Origin: an uncultured Bacteroidaceae bacterium
GTDB lineage: Bacteria > Bacteroidota > Bacteroidia > Bacteroidales > Bacteroidaceae
Assembly: GCA_905235565.1 (NCBI GenBank)
Contig: CAJOLR010000005.1
Location: 1 to 32,224, forward strand
Reading direction: 5' to 3'
Length of the DNA: 32,224 nt
Part shown: in pieces, positions 24,763 through 32,224 of the stretch
How the letters are laid out: each line of letters opens with the position of its first letter
Position numbering within the stretch: the stretch's first letter is position 1
Position numbers and translations under genes: made by a program
Notes under the pieces: model-generated
The model's database searches: none
What the model saw: only the letters and a program-made list of their open reading frames with translations
What the model was told of the DNA's origin: nothing

Positions 24763-26562
24763 TTATTTGAACAACGCGGGAATAAGGTCCGGGCGGCCTA
24801 TCCTGCGCAGTTCGGCAATGATGCGGGAGCGCTGGGACGGATCATACCAGAAAAAGAACTGGCGCTGAGTCTGTTTCTCGCGGTCTGTACGTGCAGTATA
24901 GACCGGCTGCATTGTGTAGGGATTGATGCCGGTGTAGAAGATTTCCGTGCTCAGGGTCATGGGAGTGGGCGTAAAGTCCTGTATCTGCTCCAGCTTGAAA
25001 TTGAGGCGTTTGGTTATTATGGCCAACAGCGCCATATCCTCTTCGGTGCAACCGGGATGGCTGCTTATGAAGTAGGGTATGAGTTGCTGTCTGAGACCGC
25101 ATTCCTGGTTTACTTTGTCAAATGTCTTCTTGAATTGCTCAAAATGTGTGAACGATGGCTTGCGCATAAGTTCCAGAACGGAATCCGATGTATGCTCGGG
25201 GGCAACCTTGAGACGGCCGCTGACATGTCGGCTTATGAGTTCACGGGTGTAGTCTAAATGTGACCTGTCGGCTTTTGTGTCGGGGTCACGGTACTGCAGT
25301 AAGTCATAGCGTATGCCGCTGCCTATGCAGGTCTTTTTTATTCCCGGAACCTTGTCGGCTGCGCGGTACAGGTCGGTCAAAGCCGTCAGGTCTGTGTTGA
25401 GATTGGGACAGACCTTGGGCGTAAGGCAAGTGGGGCGTTTACAGTGCAGGCACTTGTTCTTATCCCGCCCGCCTGTTCCGTACATATTTGCCGAAGGACC
25501 TCCCAGGTCCGATACATAACCCTTGAAATCCTCCATCTGAGTTATCTTGCGCAGCTCCTTGAGGACACTCTCCTTGCTGCGGCTCACAATCTGTTTGCCC
25601 TGATGGGCCGAAATGGTGCAGAATGAACAGCCTCCGTAACAACCGCGATGTATGGTCACCGAATGGCGTATCATTTCATAAGCCGGGATGCGTTTTCCGT
25701 TGTAACGGGGGTGGGGCAGGCGTGTGTACGGAAGGTCATAAATGGCGTCCAGTTCCTGCGTGGTCAGGGGCGGATATGGAGGGTTGACCACTATGTAACG
25801 GTTTCCGGTCTTCTGGATGATGCGGTGGGCCTCTATCATGTTGGACTCCTCCTCGATGATGCGGAAATTGGCGGTCTGGGCACGCTTATCGGCAAGACAC
25901 TGCTCGTGTGGAGCCAGGACCTTGTCCTGAGCGGTTATTCCGCCGGGTACATCACGGCACAGGAAGGCGGTTTGCGGGAGTGTAAGCAGGTCCAAGATTC
26001 TTCCCTGACTTATGGCATCGGCTAAGTCGACCGTTACTTTTTCACCCATGCCGTAAGTCAGATAATCGGCACCGCTCATCTCAAGGATATTGGGCAGCAG
26101 CTTGTCCTGCCAGTAGTCATAGTGGGTAAAACGCCGAAGAGAGGCTTCGATGCCTCCCAATACAACGGGCACATCGGGAAAGAGTTTCTTCAGGGCCTTG
26201 GTATAGACTATCGTAGGGTATTCGGGCCTTCCGGTGTGGCGGCCGTCAGGTGTATAGGCATCCTCCGACCTAAGACGTTTTCCGGCAGTGTAACGGTTGA
26301 CCATTGAATCCATGGCGCCGGCCGAAACGCCAAAGAAAAGCCTGGGTCTGCCCAGTTTCCTGAAATCGCGCAGGTCATCCTGCCAATTGGGCTGGGGGAT
26401 GACTGCTACCTTATAGCCGTGAGCTTCAAGGACACGCCCAATGACGGCAGTGCCGAACGATGGGTGGTCTACGTATGCGTCACCGCTGAAAAGTATGATG
26501 TCCAGCTGGTCCCATCCCAGCCTTTCACACTCCTTTTTTGTCGTAGGCAGCCACTGAGGCAT
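24763..26562 (-). CDS. ygiQ: YgiQ family radical SAM protein
   Basis: A 599-residue member of the YgiQ (UPF0313) radical SAM family, whose reaction is unknown. The N-terminus QLDIILFSGDAYVDHPSFG and VLGGIEASLRRFTHYDYW, YGMGEKVTVDLADAI are standard blocks of its cobalamin-binding-like domain. The [4Fe-4S]-SAM motif is GCYGGCSFCTIS (C-x3-C-x2-C, about residues 309-316). A second cysteine cluster, CLHCKRPTCLTPKVCPNL (about 370-387), is also typical. SGIRYDLLQY and KVAPEHTSDSVLELMRKP follow. The C-terminus (FYTGINPYTMQPVY, QRQFFFWYDP) is conserved, and the total is shorter than the about 740-residue E. coli protein. Its ATG overlaps the stop of the 106-residue gene by 1 nt, so it is last in a 4-gene minus-strand unit. 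Confidence 0.95.
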   Translation of the reverse strand: MPQWLPTTKKECERLGWDQLDIILFSGDAYVDHPSFGTAVIGRVLEAHGYKVAVIPQPNWQDDLRDFRKLGRPRLFFGVSAGAMDSMVNRYTAGKRLRSEDAYTPDGRHTGRPEYPTIVYTKALKKLFPDVPVVLGGIEASLRRFTHYDYWQDKLLPNILEMSGADYLTYGMGEKVTVDLADAISQGRILDLLTLPQTAFLCRDVPGGITAQDKVLAPHEQCLADKRAQTANFRIIEEESNMIEAHRIIQKTGNRYIVVNPPYPPLTTQELDAIYDLPYTRLPHPRYNGKRIPAYEMIRHSVTIHRGCYGGCSFCTISAHQGKQIVSRSKESVLKELRKITQMEDFKGYVSDLGGPSANMYGTGGRDKNKCLHCKRPTCLTPKVCPNLNTDLTALTDLYRAADKVPGIKKTCIGSGIRYDLLQYRDPDTKADRSHLDYTRELISRHVSGRLKVAPEHTSDSVLELMRKPSFTHFEQFKKTFDKVNQECGLRQQLIPYFISSHPGCTEEDMALLAIITKRLNFKLEQIQDFTPTPMTLSTEIFYTGINPYTMQPVYTARTDREKQTQRQFFFWYDPSQRSRIIAELRRIGRPDLIPALFK

Positions 26563-26882
26563 TATTGCTGGTCGGGTTGCGGTTCAGGATTCGCCTTGTT
26601 CCAATCTTCATACAGGGCTATCAGGTTCTTAAGGCCGAAAGCCTTCATGTCGCGATGATAGATCACGTCAATACATAGGTCCAGCAACGCCTTGTCCGAT
26701 CCCTGCGGAGTGGTAAGCAGTGAACGGATGTTCAGTTTGAGCTTGTCCAATGACTGTTCGGTCACTATACCGCTGCTGTCAATCAGTAGCTGGAACAGTG
26801 AGAAGCTGCGTATGGTGCGGAGATTCTCATCCGACACGTTGATGCTCCGTGTTCCCGATTCATTTGCCTGGATAGTGTACAT
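26562..26882 (-). CDS. Conserved-looking small protein of unknown function
   Basis: 106 residues, no recognised domain. No signal peptide or membrane helix; it looks like a soluble, mostly alpha-helical cytoplasmic protein. Leu/Ile-rich amphipathic stretches occur at about residues 20-60 (FSLFQLLIDSSGIV, DKLKLNIRSLL) and 65-95 (LLDLCIDVIYH, LIALYEDWNK). The tail NPEPQPDQQ is proline- and glutamine-rich. It lies 12 bp after the amidase-like gene and overlaps ygiQ by 1 nt, so translation is probably coupled to ygiQ. Real gene judged from packing and lack of overlap with better frames. Confidence 0.7.
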   Translation of the reverse strand: MYTIQANESGTRSINVSDENLRTIRSFSLFQLLIDSSGIVTEQSLDKLKLNIRSLLTTPQGSDKALLDLCIDVIYHRDMKAFGLKNLIALYEDWNKANPEPQPDQQ

Positions 26883-26894
26883 AATGATAGTATT

Positions 26895-29783
26895 TTAGTG
26901 TTCTGTCAGATACTTTAGTATCGCCCGCATCAGTCTGTCGCGCTCCCGTTCGGCGGTAATGCTTTCAAACGGGAATCCCAGGGTCAGACAAGCGGAGTTG
27001 CGCCTGTCCTTATAACCTACACCAGCGGTAAGACGGCTGTCGGTGTAGGTAAACAGTGTGCTTCCCTTTTCGGTCGGGCTTAAAACGTCAGGTCGGGTAA
27101 CTCCATATCCTGATGCTGTAGCCTGACGTCTGATTTCAGGTTTGGAACGCAGTCCCTTGACATTGTGCTCCGTCTCAGACGGCAGGGGGCCCTCCCAACG
27201 GTAATGCAGCACCTTTGCGGTAAACTGCTCATCGGCCAGGTCTGATATCATATCGGCTCCTACAAAAGAACCGCTGGTGAACAGCTTGCCGCCTGCGTTC
27301 AGGTAAGAGGTGATCTTCTGTTGCAGGATTGGCGGGAATGTTGAGTAGTCCTTGTAGAACAGGGTATCCTGGAGGGAGCGTTTCTGTAATCCCAGGATAA
27401 GGTCCACCACACGATAGCCGTTCATGTCGACAGTTCCATCCTGAACGGCATCACGGCTGCATGACACGAATGACCATCCGGCATTGGCTATGGATTGTCC
27501 GTGAACGGCAGGGTAGTCAAATGTGTTTCCGGCCAACAGGGTTCCGTTCAGTGTCTCATCGCTCGTTCCAAGTGACACCTCCTCGGGAGAGTCAATACTG
27601 TCAATCAGGAATATCTGCTGTGCACCGCACAGGATAGGGGAGCGCATATACTGGACGCCAGGGTCGGACAGGATATCAAACCCTTGAGTACTGTCCGATT
27701 CGACTGTCTGCGGGGCGCTGAGACGCTGGAATCCGTTTATCACCAGGACCGTGCCCTTGCTGTCCGATGCAATTGAGGCGGAGAGTGTCTCGGACGGCAT
27801 GCTCTGGCCACCGTCATTCAATGCCGTTACACGGAAACTGTAGATACGGTCTTTCTCCGGAACAAAAGAGTAGCTGTCGGTATTGACATACGTTCCGTTG
27901 TCAAAACCTCCGTCATCAGTTGCCGTGTAAACGATGTAACCTGTAGGAACTGCAGTGGGCTCAAGTGTGTCGATGGCAGCCTTCCAGCTGAGTCTGAAGG
28001 CGTCATTGCCGGACATCCCGATACTGAATGACTCCACCGGAAGGGGTTGGACAGTGTAACTGCGCTCATGCAGGAAACTTTCATACTTAAGGATGGACTT
28101 GTAGATGGAACGTGATGCCATGAACATGAAATTGGGGTTCAGGGCCAGTTTCAGGTCCCAGTAATTCTGATGTGAAAGAAGTTCCAGCAGCATTGAGAGT
28201 ATCTGGGGTTCACGTGTCTCACAGTAGTTCTTGTCCCATATCCCGCGGTAAATCCATTCACGGTTCAGTCCGGCGTTAAGGTCTTCCAACAGTCCGGTCA
28301 GGACCATATCGGTGAGATCTCTGCTCAGATAGCGCGAATGACCTTCTCCGAGTAGTTTATTGTTGAAATTTGTGGTGCATATACCCAATGTTCCCACCAG
28401 GGTATCTCCATATGCATAGCCGGCATCGGTGTGGAGAGCGAAGCATAGCTCCAGGGGTACTCCCAATCCGGGATTGGCCTTGTTGAATATTGAGCCTCCG
28501 GATAGCCAGTTGGCCATATAAGGGCGTGTCCAGATGTCTTCCCGGTAATCATCCGACCCGTCATATTTGCTGGTCACGCTGTCCGGTGCACCTGCAAAAC
28601 GCGTATAGTATTTTGACCCCATATTGTAGCGTGGAGCAGTGAGTTCAAGCCCTTCGCGACTTTCGACTGCTGTTCCGCCTCCGAACCTGACTGCATCGGC
28701 ACTGACATGACCGTGCATCCGGCTGCTGTTGTCAAGGGTCACCATTCCACGAGGACTGCGTCCCTTGCGGAAACGGAAAGTGCCCAGGTATACCCATGTA
28801 CCTCCTCCCATCTGCTGGTTGACATGGAATGTGGTGGTTCCTCCGGTATGGAAAACTATGTACCGGGCATCATCGATGCTTGTTGAATCCGTCTGGTAAG
28901 TCACATAAACGGCATATTCTCCATCCTCTGGGATATCTGGTATCCACATGGCCGAAGACATCACAATGCCGGGGCCGTTGCCGGCCTGAGCCGTACGTGT
29001 GGGAAGCATCAGACTGTCAGTGCAGATGCGGAGCGAGTCTTCACTGTAGCCCCCTCCTGCTGTTGTCTGCCATTTTCCGTCCTCGCGATAATCATTGGAA
29101 CCTGCCTTGACGATGACGCTGTTGGTCTGCCAGTCACGCTCCCGTGCCGTATATACCACTGCGCCGGCATTTTCAAGCATCGGAATCAGGAACGGATAGG
29201 CTATGGATTGCGTAAGAAGGTCCTCACGGGTGCAATAAAGAGGTGGTCTCTGCCACTCCCACAGGCTGTCTGCATTGTCATAATAGAGTCCGTGGCTGGG
29301 CGTTACTGACATGTGAATGTTTGTCAGACCCTTTGAAGGGTTGAACGGACGGCTATTGTTGGAAACCCAAGGCAGGCCTTTATATATGGTATTGTTCCAG
29401 AGATTGCTCCGGTTGATGTTTTTTCTGGCCCAATTAGGAATCAGCTGCTCTATTGTAAGGTCTGCGGTGTGGATTTCTATGCTGTAACGGCGAATGTCCT
29501 GCGGCAGTGACTGACGCAGGTCTGCATAGATTGAATCAATCAGCGAATGACGGAACCTCTGATAACTGAAATTCTGGTTCAGATAGATATCCAGTCGGCG
29601 GCTGGCACGGTTGATCACCGTACGGTCCACGTTAAGGGTCTTGAGGTCCAGGTCTGCCTGATACTGACTGAAGTGCCGGTTGACGTGTGTACGAATAGAA
29701 GCATTGTCCGTCTGGGCATAAAGGCCCGAAACGGACATCATGACGGTCAGTGCCGCCAAAAGGGCACGCACGCACCGGAGCAT
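26895..29783 (-). CDS. Exported N-acetylmuramoyl-L-alanine-amidase-like protein with golvesin-type insert
   Basis: 962 residues; signal peptide 1-23 (MLRCVRALLAALTVMMSVSG, YA/Q). Amidase_3-like zinc residues can be traced: His164 (VTPSHG), Glu187 (TREDLL), His451 (ALHTDAG) and a candidate catalytic Glu534 (MLLELLSHQN). Between Glu187 and His451 lies a golvesin/xanthan-lyase-type domain at about 240-370 (IPEDGEYAVYVTYQTD, GTWVYLGTFRFRKG, SADAVRFGGG). An FN3-like domain follows at about 580-675, then a C-terminal Rossmann/GATase-like region about 680-962 (VVDLILGLQKRSL, YLNAGGKLFTSGSFVGADMI). Relatives are often annotated 'xanthan lyase'; a peptidoglycan amidase activity is a better guess from the residues. 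Probably periplasmic or outer-membrane. Preceded 15 bp upstream by the 90-aa gene. Confidence 0.8.
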   Translation of the reverse strand: MLRCVRALLAALTVMMSVSGLYAQTDNASIRTHVNRHFSQYQADLDLKTLNVDRTVINRASRRLDIYLNQNFSYQRFRHSLIDSIYADLRQSLPQDIRRYSIEIHTADLTIEQLIPNWARKNINRSNLWNNTIYKGLPWVSNNSRPFNPSKGLTNIHMSVTPSHGLYYDNADSLWEWQRPPLYCTREDLLTQSIAYPFLIPMLENAGAVVYTARERDWQTNSVIVKAGSNDYREDGKWQTTAGGGYSEDSLRICTDSLMLPTRTAQAGNGPGIVMSSAMWIPDIPEDGEYAVYVTYQTDSTSIDDARYIVFHTGGTTTFHVNQQMGGGTWVYLGTFRFRKGRSPRGMVTLDNSSRMHGHVSADAVRFGGGTAVESREGLELTAPRYNMGSKYYTRFAGAPDSVTSKYDGSDDYREDIWTRPYMANWLSGGSIFNKANPGLGVPLELCFALHTDAGYAYGDTLVGTLGICTTNFNNKLLGEGHSRYLSRDLTDMVLTGLLEDLNAGLNREWIYRGIWDKNYCETREPQILSMLLELLSHQNYWDLKLALNPNFMFMASRSIYKSILKYESFLHERSYTVQPLPVESFSIGMSGNDAFRLSWKAAIDTLEPTAVPTGYIVYTATDDGGFDNGTYVNTDSYSFVPEKDRIYSFRVTALNDGGQSMPSETLSASIASDSKGTVLVINGFQRLSAPQTVESDSTQGFDILSDPGVQYMRSPILCGAQQIFLIDSIDSPEEVSLGTSDETLNGTLLAGNTFDYPAVHGQSIANAGWSFVSCSRDAVQDGTVDMNGYRVVDLILGLQKRSLQDTLFYKDYSTFPPILQQKITSYLNAGGKLFTSGSFVGADMISDLADEQFTAKVLHYRWEGPLPSETEHNVKGLRSKPEIRRQATASGYGVTRPDVLSPTEKGSTLFTYTDSRLTAGVGYKDRRNSACLTLGFPFESITAERERDRLMRAILKYLTEH

Positions 29784-29798
29784 AGGCCAGAAAGGATT

Positions 29799-30071
29799 TT
29801 ACTTTTTGAGTTTGGTCAGCTTGTCAATGACTTCTGTTATCTGGTTCTGGAAGTCCTTGACAAGAGTGCGGTAGTATTCCTTGGCATTGCCCGGTTCGGT
29901 ATGACTGATGCGGGCGTTGAAATCATTGTCAATGCGGAGTAGGTCAACGATCAGGGCGTCGGCTGCCTCTTGGTCGGTACCGGGAACCAGCTCCTTGTAT
30001 ATAAGACACTCTGTAAAGATGTCACCAATGATGTAATTGATGTCCTTTTTGAGATTCCTGCGACTTGCCAT
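29799..30071 (-). CDS. Small conserved-looking helical protein of unknown function
   Basis: 90 residues, charged and helical throughout, with no signal peptide or membrane segment. It begins MASRRNLKKDINYIIGDIFT and ends in the lysine-rich ITEVIDKLTKLKK. Heptad-like spacing at the C-terminus may form a short coiled coil. No domain name can be attached with confidence. The ATG at 30071 has a promoter-like TATTTTCG about 30 nt upstream on its strand. It lies 15 bp before the amidase-like gene and heads the four-gene minus-strand unit if the hairpin at 30116-30150 terminates dagK transcripts. Confidence 0.75.
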   Translation of the reverse strand: MASRRNLKKDINYIIGDIFTECLIYKELVPGTDQEAADALIVDLLRIDNDFNARISHTEPGNAKEYYRTLVKDFQNQITEVIDKLTKLKK

Positions 30072-30115
30072 AGTAATTGCGCTTTATTGTTTACGCGAAA
30101 ATAGCAAAAAAAACG

Positions 30116-30150
30116 AATGGCACAAAGAGAACCGTCCCTTTTGTGTCATT
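30116..30150. repeat. Palindromic REP-like element, copy 2, probable dagK terminator
   Basis: Arms AATGGCACAAA (30116-30126) and TTTGTGTCATT (30140-30150) pair with one G-T wobble around a loop containing GAACCGTCCCT, the same core as at 2154-2186. Read on the minus strand the hairpin is followed by CG and then a run of eight T, so it has the form of an intrinsic terminator. The dagK stop codon (30146-30148) lies inside the arm. Confidence 0.65.
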
Positions 30151-31042
30151 TTGGAATGATAAAACTGATGGCACAGGGAATGATCTCTACATGGAAGTCA
30201 TGCCCGGGGAGCATTTCGCCGTCCAGGCATATCTCTATCTGCTTTCCGGAGTGTATATCGATGCTCCGGCTCTGGCGGTAGATGAAATGCCGGCTTGTCT
30301 TAGGGTCATCAAGATGCAGGCCTGAGGCGTATTTCTTGATCAGACCAAGGAACGTGATAAGGCTGACGGCCTTGCAGTAACCTACTTCTATCAGTCCGTC
30401 GTCGTTTCTGGAGCGTGGTGAGCAGAAGAATTCACCGCCAACGTAGCAGTTGTTGCCCAGGGTGCACAGAAGCATGCGTCTGCCTTCATTAAGCAATTCT
30501 CCATCGGCTTTGACCTGAATGCGGTTGAAACGGCCGCAGAATATGGCTTTAACTATTCCCCAGCGATAGGGATTGCTCCATCCCCTGCGGCTCAGCCTGT
30601 TGGCTGCCGATGCCACCACTGCGTCAAACCCGAAGTTGCATACGTTTATTGAATAACGGTCATCATTGACCTTGAGTATGTCTATCCTGTGAGGTGTGCC
30701 GTTGATCAGATTGCTGGCACTCCTGAAATCCTTGTCCTTATAATATTTGATGAAGTCATTACCGCTTCCGCAGGCCCAGACAGCCAGATGCTTGTTAAAG
30801 GCGCCAACCATACCGCTTGCCACCTCATTTATGGTGCCGTCGCCTCCGCACGCCACAAAGCATGTCTCAAGGCTGGGGTTATTCCTGCAAAAATCCCTTA
30901 CAAACAGTGTGGCTGAGTATTCGGCTGTGGTCTTGTAAATCTCAAAATCCGGTCTGGCTTCCAGTTCATTCAACTGTTCTTCTATCATCTGAGCATTTCC
31001 TGCCTTGCCGGGCTCATTGTTGACGATAAAGCAATAGTGCAT
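30146..31042 (-). CDS. Diacylglycerol kinase-family (DagK/YegS/BmrU) lipid kinase
   Basis: A 298-residue lipid kinase-type protein: ATP-dependent phosphorylation of diacylglycerol or a related lipid (the substrate cannot be read from sequence). Motifs: start YCFIVNNEPGKAGNAQ, the nucleotide loop FVACGGDGTINEVASGMVG (about 63-81) and WACGSGNDFIKYY (about 89-101, usually GTGNDFAR, here CGSGNDF). The C-terminal beta-sandwich includes NVCNFGFDAVVAS and LDGEMLPGHDFHVEIIP. Length is typical. The stop codon lies in the arm of a palindromic repeat. A perfect -7 box (TACCTTTG) sits about 33-40 nt upstream on its strand. Confidence 0.92.
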   Translation of the reverse strand: MHYCFIVNNEPGKAGNAQMIEEQLNELEARPDFEIYKTTAEYSATLFVRDFCRNNPSLETCFVACGGDGTINEVASGMVGAFNKHLAVWACGSGNDFIKYYKDKDFRSASNLINGTPHRIDILKVNDDRYSINVCNFGFDAVVASAANRLSRRGWSNPYRWGIVKAIFCGRFNRIQVKADGELLNEGRRMLLCTLGNNCYVGGEFFCSPRSRNDDGLIEVGYCKAVSLITFLGLIKKYASGLHLDDPKTSRHFIYRQSRSIDIHSGKQIEICLDGEMLPGHDFHVEIIPCAISFIIPK

Positions 31043-31074
31043 TTCCCTTACTTTTGGATTGGTAAAAAATCACA

Positions 31075-31082
31075 CAAAGGTA
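31075..31082 (-). promoter_or_regulatory. dagK -7 promoter box
   Basis: On the minus strand TACCTTTG (31082-31075) is a perfect TAnnTTTG, giving a leader of about 28 nt before the ATG at 31042. No good -33 element at the right distance was found. The promoter is back-to-back with that of the gene at 31156. Confidence 0.45.
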
Positions 31083-31099
31083 ATAAGAAACCATTAAAA

Positions 31100-31131
31100 T
31101 TTGTAAAATCAAGCCGTAATTAATACTTTAG
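31100..31131 (+). promoter_or_regulatory. Promoter of the 31156 gene
   Basis: TTTG (31100-31103), 20-nt spacer, TACTTTAG (31124-31131; one mismatch to TAnnTTTG). Leader of about 18 nt before the ATG at 31156. Confidence 0.5.
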
Positions 31132-31155
31132 CGGCGTGAATCAAACTTGTATGAT

Positions 31156-31989
31156 ATGAAAAAGACAATTATTACAGTGATATTCATGGTATGTGCCGCA
31201 AGTACGCTGCAGGCTATCAAACCAATTGAAACGGAGGGTTTTGACAAATTCAATAACGGATTCAAGGTGGATCTGGTTTCAGTGGGCTATCTGTCTCCGC
31301 AGTTTGCATGGGAGCATTATACGGATACAAGGTTTTCATACGGCGTCTCGGTACAGGCGCATTTTGTCAACCGGAGCACCTTTGTAAGGGCTCTGAATGA
31401 AGGCGACGAGGTGCCCACTACCGTTAAGCTTGACGGAAAGACATACGATCTGGACTGGAGCGGCCATTCTTCAAAATGGTATGCAGATGTCACTATGGAT
31501 GACGGAAAGCATGAGGTGAAATGGGACCGCAAATACGTAGGCATGATGGTATGCCCGGAGGGCCGGTTCTATTTAGGACGAAAGCCGGCACGTGGTTTCT
31601 ATGCCGTAGCAAGAGCTGATGTTGGCCTGTTCCGTGAGACTTTCGTTGTGTCCAGATCAAGACTTTCATATGCCGAGGAGGATGCCATAATTCAGAAGAG
31701 AAAGGATGAAGCTGCAGCTGCAGGTCAGGATCCCAACTCTGTAGCAAAGACTATAGAGGACAGATGGAAAAAGGCCGGAACTGAGAACGGTGAGACTTTC
31801 ATGGCTCTGGGCGGAGGTGCCGGACTGGGATTCCAGTGCTGGTTCGGTCAGGACTCACATTGGGGTATGGATGTCAATACTTTCATAAAAAGAGACTTCA
31901 AGTTCTCCGAGGATGACAATCAGTGGGAATGGCTTTTGGGTGCAGGACTGCTGGCCGACCTGAACCTGTCCATCATATACCGCTTTTAA
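31156..31989 (+). CDS. Exported, probably outer-membrane barrel, protein of unknown function
   Basis: 277 residues from the ATG at 31156, which puts the signal peptide MKKTIITVIFMVCAASTLQA at the very start; an ATG three codons earlier adds only MYD. The mature part alternates polar and aromatic residues (VDLVSVGYLSPQFAWEHY, FSYGVSVQAHF, GRFYLGRKPARGFYAVARAD, GAGLGFQCWFG, WEWLLGAGLLADLNL) and ends SIIYRF, a typical C-terminal barrel signal with terminal Phe. A charged helix-like stretch (EEDAIIQKRKDEAAAAGQD) interrupts it near residue 175-195 and could be a periplasmic turn or plug. It resembles small 8-stranded Bacteroidetes barrels; no exact family is recognised. A strong terminator follows. 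Confidence 0.75.
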   Translation: MKKTIITVIFMVCAASTLQAIKPIETEGFDKFNNGFKVDLVSVGYLSPQFAWEHYTDTRFSYGVSVQAHFVNRSTFVRALNEGDEVPTTVKLDGKTYDLDWSGHSSKWYADVTMDDGKHEVKWDRKYVGMMVCPEGRFYLGRKPARGFYAVARADVGLFRETFVVSRSRLSYAEEDAIIQKRKDEAAAAGQDPNSVAKTIEDRWKKAGTENGETFMALGGGAGLGFQCWFGQDSHWGMDVNTFIKRDFKFSEDDNQWEWLLGAGLLADLNLSIIYRF

Positions 31990-32008
31990 TAAACAACCAA
32001 ATATTTGC

Positions 32009-32050
32009 AAGGGTGCGCATTTTTGACGAAATTTGCGCACCCTTAATATT
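32009..32050 (+). terminator. Intrinsic terminator after the barrel gene
   Basis: Perfect 11-bp stem AAGGGTGCGCA (32009-32019) / TGCGCACCCTT (32034-32044), followed by AATATTTA. It separates the 31156 gene from the kinase gene starting at 32084. Confidence 0.7.
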
Positions 32051-32083
32051 TAAAAGAGGTAATTAATAACATATACTATTCAG

Positions 32084-32224
32084 ATGAGTACAAAAAGCGC
32101 ATTACAGATTGCACGTGCCGCCTATCAGCCCAAACTCCCTCAGGCTTTGCGCGGTGCCTTGAAGGCTGTCGAGGGTGAGCCCACACAGTCAGTAGCAGAC
32201 CAGGAAGAGGTAAAGAAACTCTTC
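32084..32224 (+). CDS. pfp: PPi-dependent 6-phosphofructokinase, 5' end (partial)
   Basis: Only the first 47 codons are in the window; the gene runs off the right edge. The start STKSALQIARAAYQPKLPQA followed by LRGALKAVEGEPTQSVADQE and EVKKLF matches the N-terminus of Bacteroidetes diphosphate-fructose-6-phosphate 1-phosphotransferases (about 550 residues), which precedes the Rossmann core. That enzyme phosphorylates fructose 6-phosphate with pyrophosphate, reversibly, in glycolysis/gluconeogenesis. The catalytic GGDDS region is not reached, so the call rests on the N-terminal sequence alone. The ATG at 32084 lies 34 nt after a terminator. Confidence 0.8.
   Translation, partial: MSTKSALQIARAAYQPKLPQALRGALKAVEGEPTQSVADQEEVKKLF

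Noticed and set aside
24748-25257. Plus-strand frame of 169 codons over the 3' part of ygiQ
   Set aside because: Entirely antisense to conserved YgiQ motifs; no domain and no promoter.

Overview
The window looks like chromosomal DNA from a member of the Bacteroidales (Bacteroidota). Evidence: promoters of the Bacteroidetes type (a TTG/TTTG element about 16-20 nt upstream of TAnnTTTG), weak or absent Shine-Dalgarno sites, a TonB-dependent-receptor-like barrel, BspA-type leucine-rich repeat surface protein, short C-terminal 'GQ-V...NGI-I--G-K' tails, a remnant of a BlaI/M56-TonB regulator pair, and both an ATP-type and a pyrophosphate-type phosphofructokinase. I cannot assign a family or genus. 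No tRNA, rRNA, CRISPR array, phage or transposase gene was seen.

Layout. 1-193: short tandem repeat and hairpins, no convincing gene. 194-2122: yccF (-) and ndk (+) diverge from canonical promoters; pfkA (-) converges on ndk. 2123-2860: a decayed blaI-blaR1 (M56/TonB) locus flanked by two palindromic elements. 2903-6533: a TonB-receptor-like barrel protein converging with an AraC-type regulator. 6534-6837: a leader or small-RNA region ending in an intrinsic terminator that overlaps a promoter. 6838-13241: a complete glycine cleavage operon, lplA-gcvT-gcvH-gcvPA-gcvPB-lpd, interrupted only by a cruciform, MITE-like insert between gcvT and gcvH. It contains every protein needed to split glycine into CO2, ammonia and methylene-THF and to lipoylate the H protein from free lipoate. 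13295-14152 (-): a secreted glycine-rich protein. 14418-24692 (+): a two-gene unit of giant exported proteins (1057 and 2364 aa) sharing the same C-terminal architecture. 24763-31042 (-): ygiQ, a 106-aa unknown, a large golvesin/amidase-like exported protein, a 90-aa unknown and a diacylglycerol-kinase-family protein. 31156-31989 (+): a small exported, probably barrel, protein. 32084-end: the start of a PPi-dependent phosphofructokinase.

Most unusual items: the giant surface-protein pair with a shared tryptophan-rich module; the split P-protein glycine cleavage operon with its embedded cruciform; the hairpin/promoter overlap just before lplA; dispersed palindromes with a shared GAACCGTCCCT loop, one apparently serving as a terminator; the doubly deleted blaI-blaR1 remnant that keeps its operator; and a golvesin-type domain inserted inside an amidase catalytic domain. 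All function calls come from reading the sequence and motifs by eye; no database search was done.
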